Notes under the pieces: generated by a model
What the model was told of the DNA's origin: nothing
Databases searched by the model: none
The model's input: only the letters and a program-made list of their open reading frames with translations
Part shown: positions 20,768 through 32,100 of the stretch, piece after piece
How positions within the stretch are numbered: position 1 is the first letter of the stretch
How the letters are laid out: each line of letters starts with the position of its first letter
NCBI RefSeq assembly: GCF_001640025.1
Contig: NC_031674.1
Span: 310,001-374,000 of the forward strand
Direction of reading: 5' to 3'
Origin: Sugiyamaella lignohabitans
Taxonomy: Eukaryota; Ascomycota; Dipodascomycetes; Dipodascales; Trichomonascaceae
Length of the DNA stretch: 64,000 nt
Position numbers and translations under genes: made by a program

Positions 20768-21035
20768 CTGACAATTATTTATTTTTTTCTTTCTGTTCTT
20801 CCCGTCACTCTTGTTTTCGTTGATCGTGTTATAGGTTCTCAAGTTCATATCTGATCTTGGGTCACTTGTCACTTGGCTCACTTGTAAGACTCTGAATTTT
20901 CTCTTGTAGGTTGCTATCGACTACTCGTTGACTTGCTACTGATTGAGAAATACCATTGGAGTTCCATCCCGGAACACATCTGTTACTAGTGTCTAGTCAT
21001 ATCTACTTATTCTCATATCATATTCCATCAGGATC

Positions 21036-22076
21036 ATGGCTACAGTAAAAGAAGTTGGCAAATCTGCCACTTCTCCATCGTCGCTCGCTTCGTCATCGAG
21101 CTCACCCCCTTCAAGCTTAGCCGATAACCCATCAGTTATCGCCCTCAGAAACTACCTTGCATTACCAATTGTCTCCTCGTTTGTAGCTGGAGGGGTGGCA
21201 GGCGCAGTATCTCGTACTGTGGTTTCACCTTTAGAACGAATGAAGATTATTTTTCAGGTACAAGGGCCTGGTTCACAGTCATATCAAGGAGTTGGACCCA
21301 CGCTGGCTAAGATGTGGCGTGAAGAAGGATGGCGTGGATTCATGAGAGGTAATGGAATCAACTGTGTACGCATTGTGCCATACTCGGCTGTTCAATTCTC
21401 TTCATACACAATCTACAAGAATTTTCTTTTGTCGAGAACTCCGTCGTCAAAGCGTGTCGATCTAGACACTTTAGAAAGACTGGGAGCTGGTGCCCTGGCT
21501 GGTATTACGTCTGTTGTGGCCACATATCCCCTAGACATTGTTCGGACCAGACTCTCTATTCAAACAGCGTCTTTAAAGCCTTTGAAAGTGTCAGGATCAC
21601 AAGTCCATGCACAAAAACCATTAGGAATGTGGTCGGTTATGAGTGACATGTATAAAACGGAGGGAGGATTTCGCGCTCTATATCGAGGCTTAATACCAAC
21701 CACCATGGGCGTTGCACCATATGTCGGCTTGAACTTTGCCGTATACGAATCGATGAGAGAGTACGTGACGCCCAAGGGTGAAAAGAACCCATCTGCTCTG
21801 GGAAAGCTGTTTGCCGGTGCTGTATCGGGTGCTGTTGCACAAACCATTACATACCCATTCGACGTTCTAAGGCGAAGATTCCAGGTGGTGTCAATGGGAG
21901 CAGGTCAGCTGGGATTCCAGTACACATCGGTGTGGGACGCCATCTCAAGCATTGTCAAGCAGGAGGGAATCAGAGGCATCTACAAGGGACTCTCTGCTAA
22001 TTTATTAAAAGTAGCGCCATCCATGGCCAGCAGTTGGCTCAGCTACGAATACACTAAGGAACTACTCAAATACTGA
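21036..22076 (+). CDS. Mitochondrial carrier, YPR011C-like (APS/PAPS transporter)
   Basis: 346-residue inner-membrane solute carrier with three tandem repeats of about 100 residues. The signature of each is visible: VSPLERMK, TYPLDIVRTR and TYPFDVLRRR. Helix-end motifs such as GWRGFMRGNGIN, GFRALYRGLIP and IRGIYKGLSANLLKV are present. The sequence follows S. cerevisiae Ypr011c nearly throughout, notably VAGAVSRTVVSP, ATYPLDI-RTRLSIQTA and LGFQYTSVWDA. That protein carries adenosine 5'-phosphosulfate and 3'-phospho-APS. The Ser/Pro-rich N-terminus (about 35 residues) is longer than in the yeast protein. Converges on the nodulin-like MFS gene. Confidence 0.93.
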   Translation: MATVKEVGKSATSPSSLASSSSSPPSSLADNPSVIALRNYLALPIVSSFVAGGVAGAVSRTVVSPLERMKIIFQVQGPGSQSYQGVGPTLAKMWREEGWRGFMRGNGINCVRIVPYSAVQFSSYTIYKNFLLSRTPSSKRVDLDTLERLGAGALAGITSVVATYPLDIVRTRLSIQTASLKPLKVSGSQVHAQKPLGMWSVMSDMYKTEGGFRALYRGLIPTTMGVAPYVGLNFAVYESMREYVTPKGEKNPSALGKLFAGAVSGAVAQTITYPFDVLRRRFQVVSMGAGQLGFQYTSVWDAISSIVKQEGIRGIYKGLSANLLKVAPSMASSWLSYEYTKELLKY

Positions 22077-22234
22077 TAGATATTAGACTGGTTTTATATA
22101 TATCTTGCATTTACTCCATCTAGCATTGTAATAATATTAATATTAGTTTCAGCGAGGCTCCTAGTCAGGAGGGAGGATGGCTTGTCTCTCGAATTCTCAT
22201 AAAAAAAAATCCGCTAAACGGGCACCCCGAAGCC

Positions 22235-22294
22235 CGACTGGAGCGAAGCGAGAGGAGCAGCGGGGTCTGGGACGGAGCCCCAGCCGCCGGAGGC
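22235..22294 (-). repeat. GC double-hairpin repeat, solo unit
   Basis: Reversed unit between two convergent genes. Hairpin I has one stem change (GTCCCAG for GCCCCAG), leaving G-T; hairpin II is version a. Read on the minus strand the conserved tail (GGGCTTCGGGGTGCCCG) follows at 22216-22234. Confidence 0.9.
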
Positions 22295-22384
22295 ACACCC
22301 ACCAACACCCTAAAACAACTTCACGAGTCTCAGAACCCAGACAACTCATAAACGAATAAATATTACAATACATGGTGGAAGATC

Positions 22385-24063
22385 TTACCTCCGCTTGCGG
22401 GTCATTACGTATGGCACCAGAACCAGCAACGCGGTAGTGATGGCTCCTGAGGTGATGATGAACGAACGCGAGTAGCAGTCCTTTCCCAAGGCACATACCC
22501 GGTGGCCAGCTTCGTCTACAGTCGAGTTGACATCGTAGAGAGCACCGAACATCATGTTCAGGATGTATGAAGTAGGAACAGGCGACAGGGCAAGAAACCC
22601 CCAGTTCTGGCTGAAATACCGCATGCCAAACGTATCGCTAACGATTGTTGGGTATGAACCATAGCAGATACCATATGCCAGTCCTGTAGCTGCTGATGGG
22701 ATCCACAAGCTAGAAGCAGATGTCACCGAGAATGCCGAAGCCTGGGCCACAAGCATGATAGAAGCAGATGCAATAAGAATCAGTGTTCTTGGCAGATGGT
22801 GTTTATTGTGAATGTAGTCCGACAGGAACCCACTCATGATCCTGCCACTGAAACTGGTCAACGATATGGTCCCGACTTGCACTGACTGGAGTTTCTGGAG
22901 CGCATGTGCATTGGACTCCGGGTCTTCAATAAGTGCTCGTACACAATATCCACACGAGTAAATATACATTTGACCCACGCCAGCTAGCGTACCAAGAAGA
23001 AAAAAATGCAGCCAAAATGTTTTCGTTCGCAACAGTCTCGTTCCATAGATATCTATAGGCGAGTCTGTTAAGGCATGAGATCCCGAGTACAAGCGACGGG
23101 GCGATGAGCTCGGTTCAGAATGCTCTTTCTCAGAGATGACTGGCAGGTTAATGCACAGACTGCCCTTTTCGCTGCTTGTTCGTACATTCGCTGAGACGTA
23201 CTCTAAAGGCAAAACTTTGATAAACGGTAGCGTGATAATAAATAGGAACATGGGCAGAAATGACAGGATACATAGCAGTCCATATGTATCGCCAGGACTT
23301 ATAATAGATGCTACACCCGACAGAAAGAACGCACTGAGTCCAAATGCTGCTACTGGAACCGATGTTGCTACACCTCTGTTGGCTGGGAAGTTCAACGCAG
23401 CACATTTGACGAGCGCTGCAAATCCCAGGGTGCTACCTGAGCCGATAAACGACATGGCTGATGATAGCAGGCTCACAGACGCGACCTGGCTTGTGTATGC
23501 GACTCGAATTATGAAGTATCCAATGAATATAGCCACTGCTCCTGTAACCAGCGGGATCGTCGGGCCTTTTCTATCAACCAGAATTCCCGCAAAGGGTCCG
23601 GTAAAGGCACTTGCCAGGTTACCAACCATGCCGATTAACGAGGTGCTCGTTGCATTCAACGAAAGCTCTGATGCTAGCTGTGGTGCAAATGCTGAATAAA
23701 GATACAGGGTTCCACATCCGAGACCTGGTTACGAGTTAGATACATGTCGACTTGTGAAGGGGACTTGTCTCCGGCGGCTGGGGCTGCGCCCCAGACCCCG
23801 TGGCTCCTCTCGCTTCGCTCGAGTCGTTTGCGAGGGGGTCCCAGCTATCCTTGGATGGTATCCTTCAACAGCACAAAACGCTATGGACAGCGAAATGCTT
23901 TTGTTCTCATATTTGTTTTCAGTTTCTGTAGGATCTTCGAGCTTTAACATGATCTCAGATCTGTCCCTGAGCTTCAACACCGTAAAAGCTCGGACTCCAA
24001 CTTACCTGCTACAAAACATGATAGGAGAGACAGGCTCAGCTCCACAGTCCGTGCCGATGGCAT
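22385..24063 (-). CDS. Nodulin-like MFS transporter (YMR155W-like), spliced
   Basis: Multi-span membrane protein of the nodulin-like branch of the MFS, similar to yeast Ymr155w, function unknown. Exon 1 is 24006-24063 (M-P-S-A-R-T to FVAG). A GTAAGT donor opens a 281-nt intron (23725-24005) with TCTAAC 10 nt before the CCAG acceptor. Exon 2 is 22385-23724. The join restores the family start, helix 1 running into GLGCGTLYLYSAFAPQLA, and gives 465 residues. Motif GPFAGILVDRKGP after helix 2 is the MFS loop motif. A hydrophilic stretch (about residues 205-240) separates the two halves. The intron contains a GC repeat unit, which is also readable in frame on the coding strand and could mislead gene finders. 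Confidence 0.88.
23767..23826 (+). repeat. GC double-hairpin repeat inside an intron
   Basis: Solo unit in the first intron of the YMR155W-like gene, antisense to that gene. Hairpin I loop is TGC; hairpin II is version a. The conserved tail GGGGGTCCCAGC follows (23834-23845). It starts about 40 nt downstream, in genome coordinates, of the intron's 3' splice site, leaving the splice signals intact. Confidence 0.93.
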
Positions 24064-24891
24064 ATTACTAGATCCCGAATTCGTGCTCATTTGCTACTTC
24101 TATTTTTCAAATTTTCAGTCACTTTGTTTTTACCTATTGCACGAACCGGCAAGGGTCGAGCAAATGCTTTTCAAACAGATATCGTTCTGCTATCAGGATC
24201 GGTCTATAATGCTTGATCCTTGTCGAAAACAGCTGCTGTTCTAAAATTCAGCAGGTATTGCTAGTCATAAACCATATATTAAGCTCAATAATAAACTCGG
24301 TCCCAACCTAGATTGTCTGTCTAACAGGCGATTCAGGCGCGGTCCAGATCTTCGGGTGGGGGTCTTGCCAAATACGTACAGGCTCGTTGATGCACGATCC
24401 ACCTGCGAGCTTCAGGGGGAGGAATGTACTCCCAGTCCACTTATCGCAATAGAATATCCTAATCGGCAGGCTGTGCAGCTGCCACTAACACTTTTTAACA
24501 CTTTTGGAATGTTATGAAGTGGGTCAATAGACGCTCCGAACTGAAATGCTTTGGCAACGATAATAGCTCTCCGGTTGGTTCCTCGGCTTTACTGGGATTT
24601 TTCACTGAGTAGATGCGATAGTACTGTACTGAGGTTACATCTGTGGTAACCATTTATCGAATTGCACCTAATCTTCTGGTCAGATTTATAGATAGGCAGG
24701 TTTAGTAAGTTATCAATTAATGATTTTTATATCATTAAACCATTTAAACCATTTTTAAATTTGGTTTTATTATTTGTTTATATACTGTCAAAATGGTTAG
24801 CAGATAGATTTGAAGATGCGACATTGACATCAACCCTAATATCTGATCTCTCTCGAAGATCAAATACTCTACTACTGACTGGCTAATCATC
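24064..24891. other. Divergent intergenic region YMR155W-like / FMT1
   Basis: About 830 bp; AT-rich near FMT1. A CCCTAA lies about 55 bp before FMT1, probably chance. No GC repeat or gene seen. Confidence 0.6.
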
Positions 24892-26025
24892 ATGTTGGCC
24901 AAACGACCAATTCTAGGTTCATTATGGAATCCATGTGGTCAAAAGCACAGGTTGTTATATATAGCTAGATCTTATTCGATAGCAAAGTCTCCACTTCGAA
25001 TCGCATTGTTTGGAACTGACAATTTCACGGTCCACTCACTCAAAGCTCTGCATCGATATCAACTGGCGAACCCTCATGTGATTGAGTCGCTTCATGTTAT
25101 TACGAGAACACCAAAACCATCTGGCAGAGGCTTGAAAGTCGTAAAAGAGGCTCCCTCGGCTGTATATGCATTTGAACAAGACATTCCAGTTCTTCGTGCT
25201 GAGACTGATTCTGATATTGTAGCTTTGGCTGACCATGGCTACAATTTGGCAATTGCAGTGTCATACGGGAAATTAATTCCCGCTCAATTCTTGTCGCAAC
25301 TAACTTACGGTGGAATCAATGTTCATCCATCTTTGTTGCCTGATTTAAGTGGTGCTGCTCCACTTCATAGGGCCCTGTTGCGAGGCTATGATACAACTGG
25401 TGTTACAGTTCAGACCCTCCATCCTACTAAATTTGATCGAGGAAAGATCCTACTGCACTCACCTGAAGTTCACATTGCAAAAAACGAAACGTTACAAAGC
25501 CTCGAGTCCAAACTTGGCGAGCTCGGCTCAGAGTGTTTGGTTACAGTCGTTGACGAATATCGGTTTGCAGATCCTGATCTCAATGTTCCAACTGCCACCA
25601 AGTATTCGCCCTCTTATGCCCCAAAAATCCAACCAAAAGAGAAAAATATCAATTTTACAAAGCATTCACTTTCACAAATTTTGTTGAAACATCGTATTCT
25701 CGGAAAACTAGCGGTATTCCAGCCTACAGCTGACGGTGTAAAGCGTATTATTCTGGACAACATCATTGATGCTTCCAGCCTGGCTGATGTTGTGACTAAT
25801 GAGAAAGCGAGATTGGACTCGTTACAGATTGGAGAATATGACTTCTTTAAACACAGTGACGGAAATTCCAAAAAGGCGCAAACCGTGTGCATAATTCGAG
25901 TACAAGATGGGTTTATATCACCATTCCTGCTTGTCTTCCAAGGCTATAGCCCCCAGACGGCAGCTCAATTTCAAAAATCTCTGCGAAAGCGAGCTGTGAC
26001 TTCAAAGCAACTACAAGTCAGTTAG
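24892..26025 (+). CDS. FMT1: Mitochondrial methionyl-tRNA formyltransferase
   Basis: Transfers a formyl group from 10-formyl-THF to Met-tRNA for mitochondrial translation initiation. 377 residues. A basic presequence (about 1-33, RLLYIARSYSIAKSP) precedes the formyltransferase Rossmann core, which begins LRIALFGTDNFTVHSLKAL. The active-site block NVHPSLLPDLSGAAP runs from N143, with the family Asn, His and SLLP loop in place. The later Asp of the Asn-His-Asp set is probably in LHPTKFDRGKIL. The C-terminal tRNA-binding domain is shorter and divergent, as in other yeasts. Its stop codon is only 92 nt from the convergent VPS13 stop codon. Confidence 0.95.
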   Translation: MLAKRPILGSLWNPCGQKHRLLYIARSYSIAKSPLRIALFGTDNFTVHSLKALHRYQLANPHVIESLHVITRTPKPSGRGLKVVKEAPSAVYAFEQDIPVLRAETDSDIVALADHGYNLAIAVSYGKLIPAQFLSQLTYGGINVHPSLLPDLSGAAPLHRALLRGYDTTGVTVQTLHPTKFDRGKILLHSPEVHIAKNETLQSLESKLGELGSECLVTVVDEYRFADPDLNVPTATKYSPSYAPKIQPKEKNINFTKHSLSQILLKHRILGKLAVFQPTADGVKRIILDNIIDASSLADVVTNEKARLDSLQIGEYDFFKHSDGNSKKAQTVCIIRVQDGFISPFLLVFQGYSPQTAAQFQKSLRKRAVTSKQLQVS

Positions 26026-26116
26026 ACGTAAATAGCAATAGCAACTATTTATTTTGGTTATCCATGCATTTAGATAATATAATAATATAATAATAACAAT
26101 AAAAATGGTGTATATC

Positions 26117-29100
26117 CTATGATATAGTTTGGAGCCTTCGGTTATATTCCTTGACAGCGGTGCTAATCTCTTTAAACAAGAATCGCTGACTATCCTGGTC
26201 TCCAATGGGAATGAAAAATTCCCTTCGTTCATCGTCGGGTCGCAAAATCAATGTCAGACCAGTCGATTTTCTATTAATCGACCGCAGCTCATCAAATCTA
26301 ACTTCCCAATCAGTACGCAAGTTTGACGTGAACAACGTTATTATACGCGTAGTGGTCACAATGACAACTGCTGCGTTCTGTGTCATGTTGATATGGGCCA
26401 AGTACTCATCCTTGAAATAACGTCCACTGTTCGCACTCTTCAACCATTGTTGACCAACGGCTTCTCGCTGAGAATAGGGTCTAACAATACCGTCTTGGGC
26501 TATGAATCTAGCTGGTCGGATTCGAGTGATAGTCTCCCCATCAAATACAGTGGTAGTGTTACGAACACCCTCACTAAGATTACTAGCGAGATCGAAGAAT
26601 CCGATTGCTGTCTTGGTAGGAAGTCCGACTATACCTTTACCCAGACCCTTGAAAAATCCACTGGCACCCTCTTTGGCAGCTCCCTCCATTGGAGCCAATG
26701 CCAAACCGCTTACTCCACTTGTAACACTGTCGAAAAATGAAGTAGCTCCTTGAGTAAGTCCATATAACGCATGCCGGGGCCTGTTTCGAGCCATGTTAAT
26801 CCTTCTCCGGCTCTGGAATTCTCGATCTAGAGTTGCCACTGACAACCCCTTTGAAATACTACCCGTGACTTTATAAACACTGTCAGAGATACCAAAGATG
26901 GATTTCTTCATGAAACTGAACCCACCCTTGGCGAGACCAATACCAAACTCGTCCAATCGATCGTTCAGCATAAATCCATTGTAAGGTTCATAAAACATGT
27001 CCACGAATCCTGAACTGATATTGTTGAATAAACCAACCGGATTGCCAATGAAGTCAGCAGAGCCAAGGATTTTGTGTACTTGGTACAGAAATCCTTGAGA
27101 ATAATGCGATTCAACAGACTGGATCAGCACTGGCATTTGAGTTCGCACATTTTCCATTAACAGGGCATTGAGTTTCACTGGTGCATCGTTGATATTACCA
27201 ATTGCCATAGTAAGGATATTGACGAAGTAATTTAATGCTGTTGGAGATGATGACCTATCTTCAACATTGATACGCTCAGTACGAACAAATGAGAGGTCCA
27301 TTTGTGCAGGATGGATATGAAGAACTTCAATATAGATTTCCTCTCCAGATGACTCTTTCTCAGGTTCTGGAATATGACTAGACTCGTCGCAAAGTATATC
27401 TTTCTCGCTTCCCGTCCATGGCGTATTGGGATCTCTTGCAAAATCCAGGAGGGAAAACAAGAAATCTTCGTCCATTTCTAAAGTCATCTGTTGAAGCAAA
27501 ACACTCGCATACTTTATGTACAAGACACCATGCGAATCGTCCTTTACTCTAGTCACCATAGCCGAAAATGTTGGATGATTTTCCATTTCCCTAGTGGATT
27601 TAGGTAATACACTGGGGAATAAAATCACATCGTAATGACCTCCATATAGCTGATTATCGATCTGGATCCATTTCACTTTCATGGAGAAGGTCTCGTACAA
27701 TTCAGATGACTTGTACTTGAACTCGAATCCCCTCGTGGTCATGTAGCAAAGTTCAACATGTCGGCGATTAATCAACGAAACGCCTACACCTTCAAGCTGA
27801 ACAGTAACTGTCAATACCGAGTCGTTATCAACAGAATCATCTACACTGAATAAATCGACTTGTGATGAAGACGCCTGTTGCGATACCGACGATGCCTGTG
27901 ACTGTGACTTGATCTTGTATATGCTTGAACTGGCATCATAATCAGACAATACCAACGACTGCAAGGGACCATCAGCTACAACATGGAGTTCAATAATACC
28001 GCCCTCTGACCTCTCAGTTCTAGGCAATTTCATGGGTCGAAGGTTACCAATTTCAGTTAACTGAACTCTTCTCTCCTTGCCATTACAAAGAATAACCAGC
28101 TCTTTGAAGGGGGCAGCTGGAAAATCCCATGCATATGACATCAAGCTCTTTGGTGGAAGTTTGTATCGAATAGGGTTGAATGGTGGGTGTGGATGCTGCT
28201 CCACTCCTTGGTCATCAACATATGGGTTGGCTTGGTAAAACAAAAACTCAAATTTGGAGAAGTTGCGAATAGAGTAGGGCCAGTTGTTTCCTGCCTCGTC
28301 AAAGTACAAAAACAAAGTCGAATTTTCAAGCAAAACATCGATTTTCAAAAGCACTGTACCTTTACCATGGACAAAAACCTTGACATAAGTGCGTCCAGTG
28401 TTTGTGATGTTGAAGGGTGCTGACCACTGTGCTTTCCTATTTGGAAGCATGACACATAGTTCTGTGCTTTCACGCTTGCGCAAAAAGTGCAAGGGCTGCG
28501 GATCTTTGGGTTCGACTATGAACTCTTCATTCGCACCTGCCTCCTTTAGCAAAATATTCTCTGAAAGTTTATTCAAAATGACATATCTTGGAGCAATAGT
28601 AACAATTTTCGTTAATTTGTACTGCAAAGTTAGTATAAAATCTCAAGATCAATGGATCATTAAACTTACCTTGCCTTGTCCTTCTGCGACAGTTAAGCCA
28701 ACGGAGATCTCAGAATTATGATGTATCGAAGGAATTGCAACATTTGCAGTACTGCCAATAGCCTCGAAACTTTGATGGGCACTCTTCCTTGACTCTCCCA
28801 CTTTCAATTCAACACGATTAGTAGTTTCATCACTCTCGAAAGACCACATTTGTGGAAGGGCTCGCTTAAGTGGTTCTTTAAAAGGGTTAGAAAACGTCAC
28901 AGCATTTAATGACATGAGATATAACTTACTATTGCTATCAGAGCCCTCTCTAGCAGGCACAGTCCGAACCTTGGCGATAGCTCTGTTAAGTCCCGAAGAG
29001 ATTTGAAGATCAAGACCAGTTTTATTGAGAACAAGATACGGCGTGTAAACCACAACATGGTATCCAGAACTAGCATCTCGTTGACTAAAGCGTTAGTACA

Positions 29101-32100
29101 CACATTCGAGGACAAACCTCCAAAAAAACCAAGGATTTAAATAAACTTACAAGTAGTGAATCCTTAAGTTCAAAGTCTGCACACCATCCGTCGAATGGGT
29201 AGTCATAACCTTTTCTCTACTGAATTTGCCCTTATATATACCATGATTTGGAACATTGATAATTGCAAACTCACTCTCAGTATATCCAGCTGTGGCAGGG
29301 TGTACTTTGAGTAATAGCAGATCAGATCGTTTAACCACATGCACAGGGCTTGTCTCTCCCTTTCTAAGTGAATTCTTCCAACCAACTCGTTTGCCAGTTG
29401 TATTCTTTGACACAATTTCGAAATCAAAATCGTACGGTAATAAGTTAACAATTTCAACTGGAGCACAAATATTGACAGTCATATATGGATAACCCCATGT
29501 TATGGGTAGAGATTTGTTAAAATCAGCCTCAATGTGGAAATGGAAGAACGAGTGAGGTTTTCCAGGTAGAGTTTCGCACGATAATGAACCTGGCGCTTCC
29601 AACAAATCTTTCCAGTAAATAGCCGTATTTGACCAATCGAATCCCAATTGCCGGTCAGGCATCACCACGAGATTACACTCATGTACAAGTGAAATAGGAA
29701 TAGCACGACTTTCAGATGGTTTGAGAGTCCACATCTGATTGGGATCAGATTTCGTACTAACGTGGATATTGATATGTGTCGAATTGGTAACGTTCAAAGC
29801 AGACCTGAAAGTGATCTTCTTATGATAGTTCTCTAACTTGATGTCACAAAGTAGCCGATGACCTGTTCTTTGCGAGTTCCTGTGTAGAATATGAAGATGC
29901 TCTCCTTCACTAGTTACCGAAACAGCCCTTATATCATCGTACGAACTGTCTTTTAAAGACACTCCCAGCATCAACTTTTGCAAATCAGTACTGAGATTTT
30001 CTCTCAACTCATGCCAATCATGGAAACGCCATGGAATATCTTGGCCATCTTCGATTCTCTTCACTTGGGGCTCGTTCGTATCTTTATCTGAATCAGACCA
30101 TACCTCAATAGGATAGCCTGTCTCATTTCGAATGCAATATGGAGCGTCTGAATCTCGCGGTCGAAGAAGAAGGTCATCGTTGCCAGAATTAGCTGACACA
30201 AAATCTATAGATTTACTCAACAATTCGATTGTTTGAGAAGTAAGTGTAACTTCAATCGGCTTTCTCGAATAGACATTGACAAATGTGTTGGTAACATCCG
30301 TCGACCTGCTGATATTGAGGCCAATGTCCCAAGTTTCGACTAAAGGTTCCCATGCCGACTTTGAAGGGTTAAAAACGTTGACAAACGATTCTGTAGCCAG
30401 GTCAACTCGAAGATCTGAAGACCAACTTCGAGCACTAATTGAGAAGGGCTTGACAGACATATCAAGAACAGGTAACTCGTGAGCAGCCCCAATGACAACC
30501 AATCGAAGACCCTCAAAATCGGCCGTCATTTCTTCTCCCCTAACAACCTTTACTCGTGGAAGTGCAAGTTTCTTGCTCACCGATGAATTGCGACGGTGAT
30601 GGCCATTAGCACTGCTCTTTGTGGCGACTGCACTTGGTCTACGCTTGGAATTTCCTCCAATCTTCCGTTTCTCTGTCTTCGAGAATCGAGAATAGGTAGG
30701 TGCATCAGAATCCTCAACTTCCGTGATCTTACTTTCACCTTCAGATAGAGCAGAAGCCTTCTGAATGATATTCGACACGAGCACAACGTCGCGTAGAGAC
30801 AGACGCAACACCAAGGGCTCAACAGAAACCTGGACAGACGACAACTGATGGGTCGCATCAGATCCAGTTGTATCGACCGAAGCAGTCATGGAAAAGTCAT
30901 CCAAGACTCTTAGTCGCTCTTCCTCAAAGTGGCTCATATCACACAAAAACATGCCAACTTTGCTAACAGCTAAAGTAGTGGTTGCACGTTGCGACAAGAC
31001 CAATTGCTCGGCCTTGAAGACAAGTGCCTCGGTATTTTCCAAGCTAGGATCAGCAAGCAGAATGACAGAGAAATCTACCACATTTATATGGTAACTAAAC
31101 GACATGCCAGAGTCACTATTTGAAGCAGCACTAGTGTCCTCTGATTCTTCTTCTGTATCCTCAATCTCCTCAACTTTTGACACTTCGTCCTCACCACCTT
31201 CAGAGGACATCCCGAAATCAATAAACCCTTTCAATGCAAACAAATAATCCAAAGCCAGAATCATCTGAGGACTATCAATCGTCAAAAGGATGTCGTACCG
31301 ATTGTCGTACTGAGTAACTTTACACATAAATTGATACTCGCCATAGTCGACAGAAGGAATGATTTCTGAAAATTTGTTTTCTTTTACTGTACGCGTATCA
31401 TTAACAGTGAACGAGTGAATGTGAATATCAGATTCCAAAGCGCTATTCTTTTTGATGCGTAGCTTAATACCCGAGTCGTTAAGAGAAAAGTGCGAGAGCG
31501 AATGGCTTTGAATATCCTCTTCTTTGACACCAACCGTTCCATGATAAAGTGTTAACGATACTGTCTTCACGTTGAAGCTGAAATCTAATTTGTCTACCGT
31601 CGCAACAGTATTGCTATCGCCATTGGATTCACCTTTAGACAATTCTTTTGAATCAGTAGGCTCTATACGTTTGTTTTGCCGCAGTTCTTCTGCCAACTCA
31701 TCCACTTCATCGTCACCTAGTCCTCCAGCATCTGAAAATATAGCAGGTACTGTCCTGCTAATATTCATCAAATATTGAAGTTGGCGCTCAGTCAGCTTTA
31801 CTTTGATATCGGACATGGATCCATGAACTATAAGCGTTGGTCTTGATATACCAGGATACTCAGTAACATACGATATATCAAACAGAATGTCAATTTTGTC
31901 AATAATCTCAAGGTTTTGCGACCAAGATTCTTCAAAGTAGAATCTTGATGTGAGTTTCATGTCTCTAACCCCGGCAGAAACGTTATTAATGGCCACGTCT
32001 TCAACGCCGTCAACTGATTCAAACTTGTTTTGAAGATATATCTCACCCAAGTTAGCCGTCACAGAATCATACTTATCTCCGCTGTCCGCACTTATAGTAG

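Larger units (their letters stand above)
18477..21035. other. Long divergent intergenic region eL29 / mitochondrial carrier
   Basis: 2.56 kb, the longest gene-free gap here. It holds a CACGTG plus TTAGGG cluster (19335-19360), a GC repeat pair (19400-19538) and four ATTGG boxes on the carrier side. A 92-residue hydrophobic ORF (20241-20519) sits in T-rich sequence and I do not support it. Confidence 0.5.
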
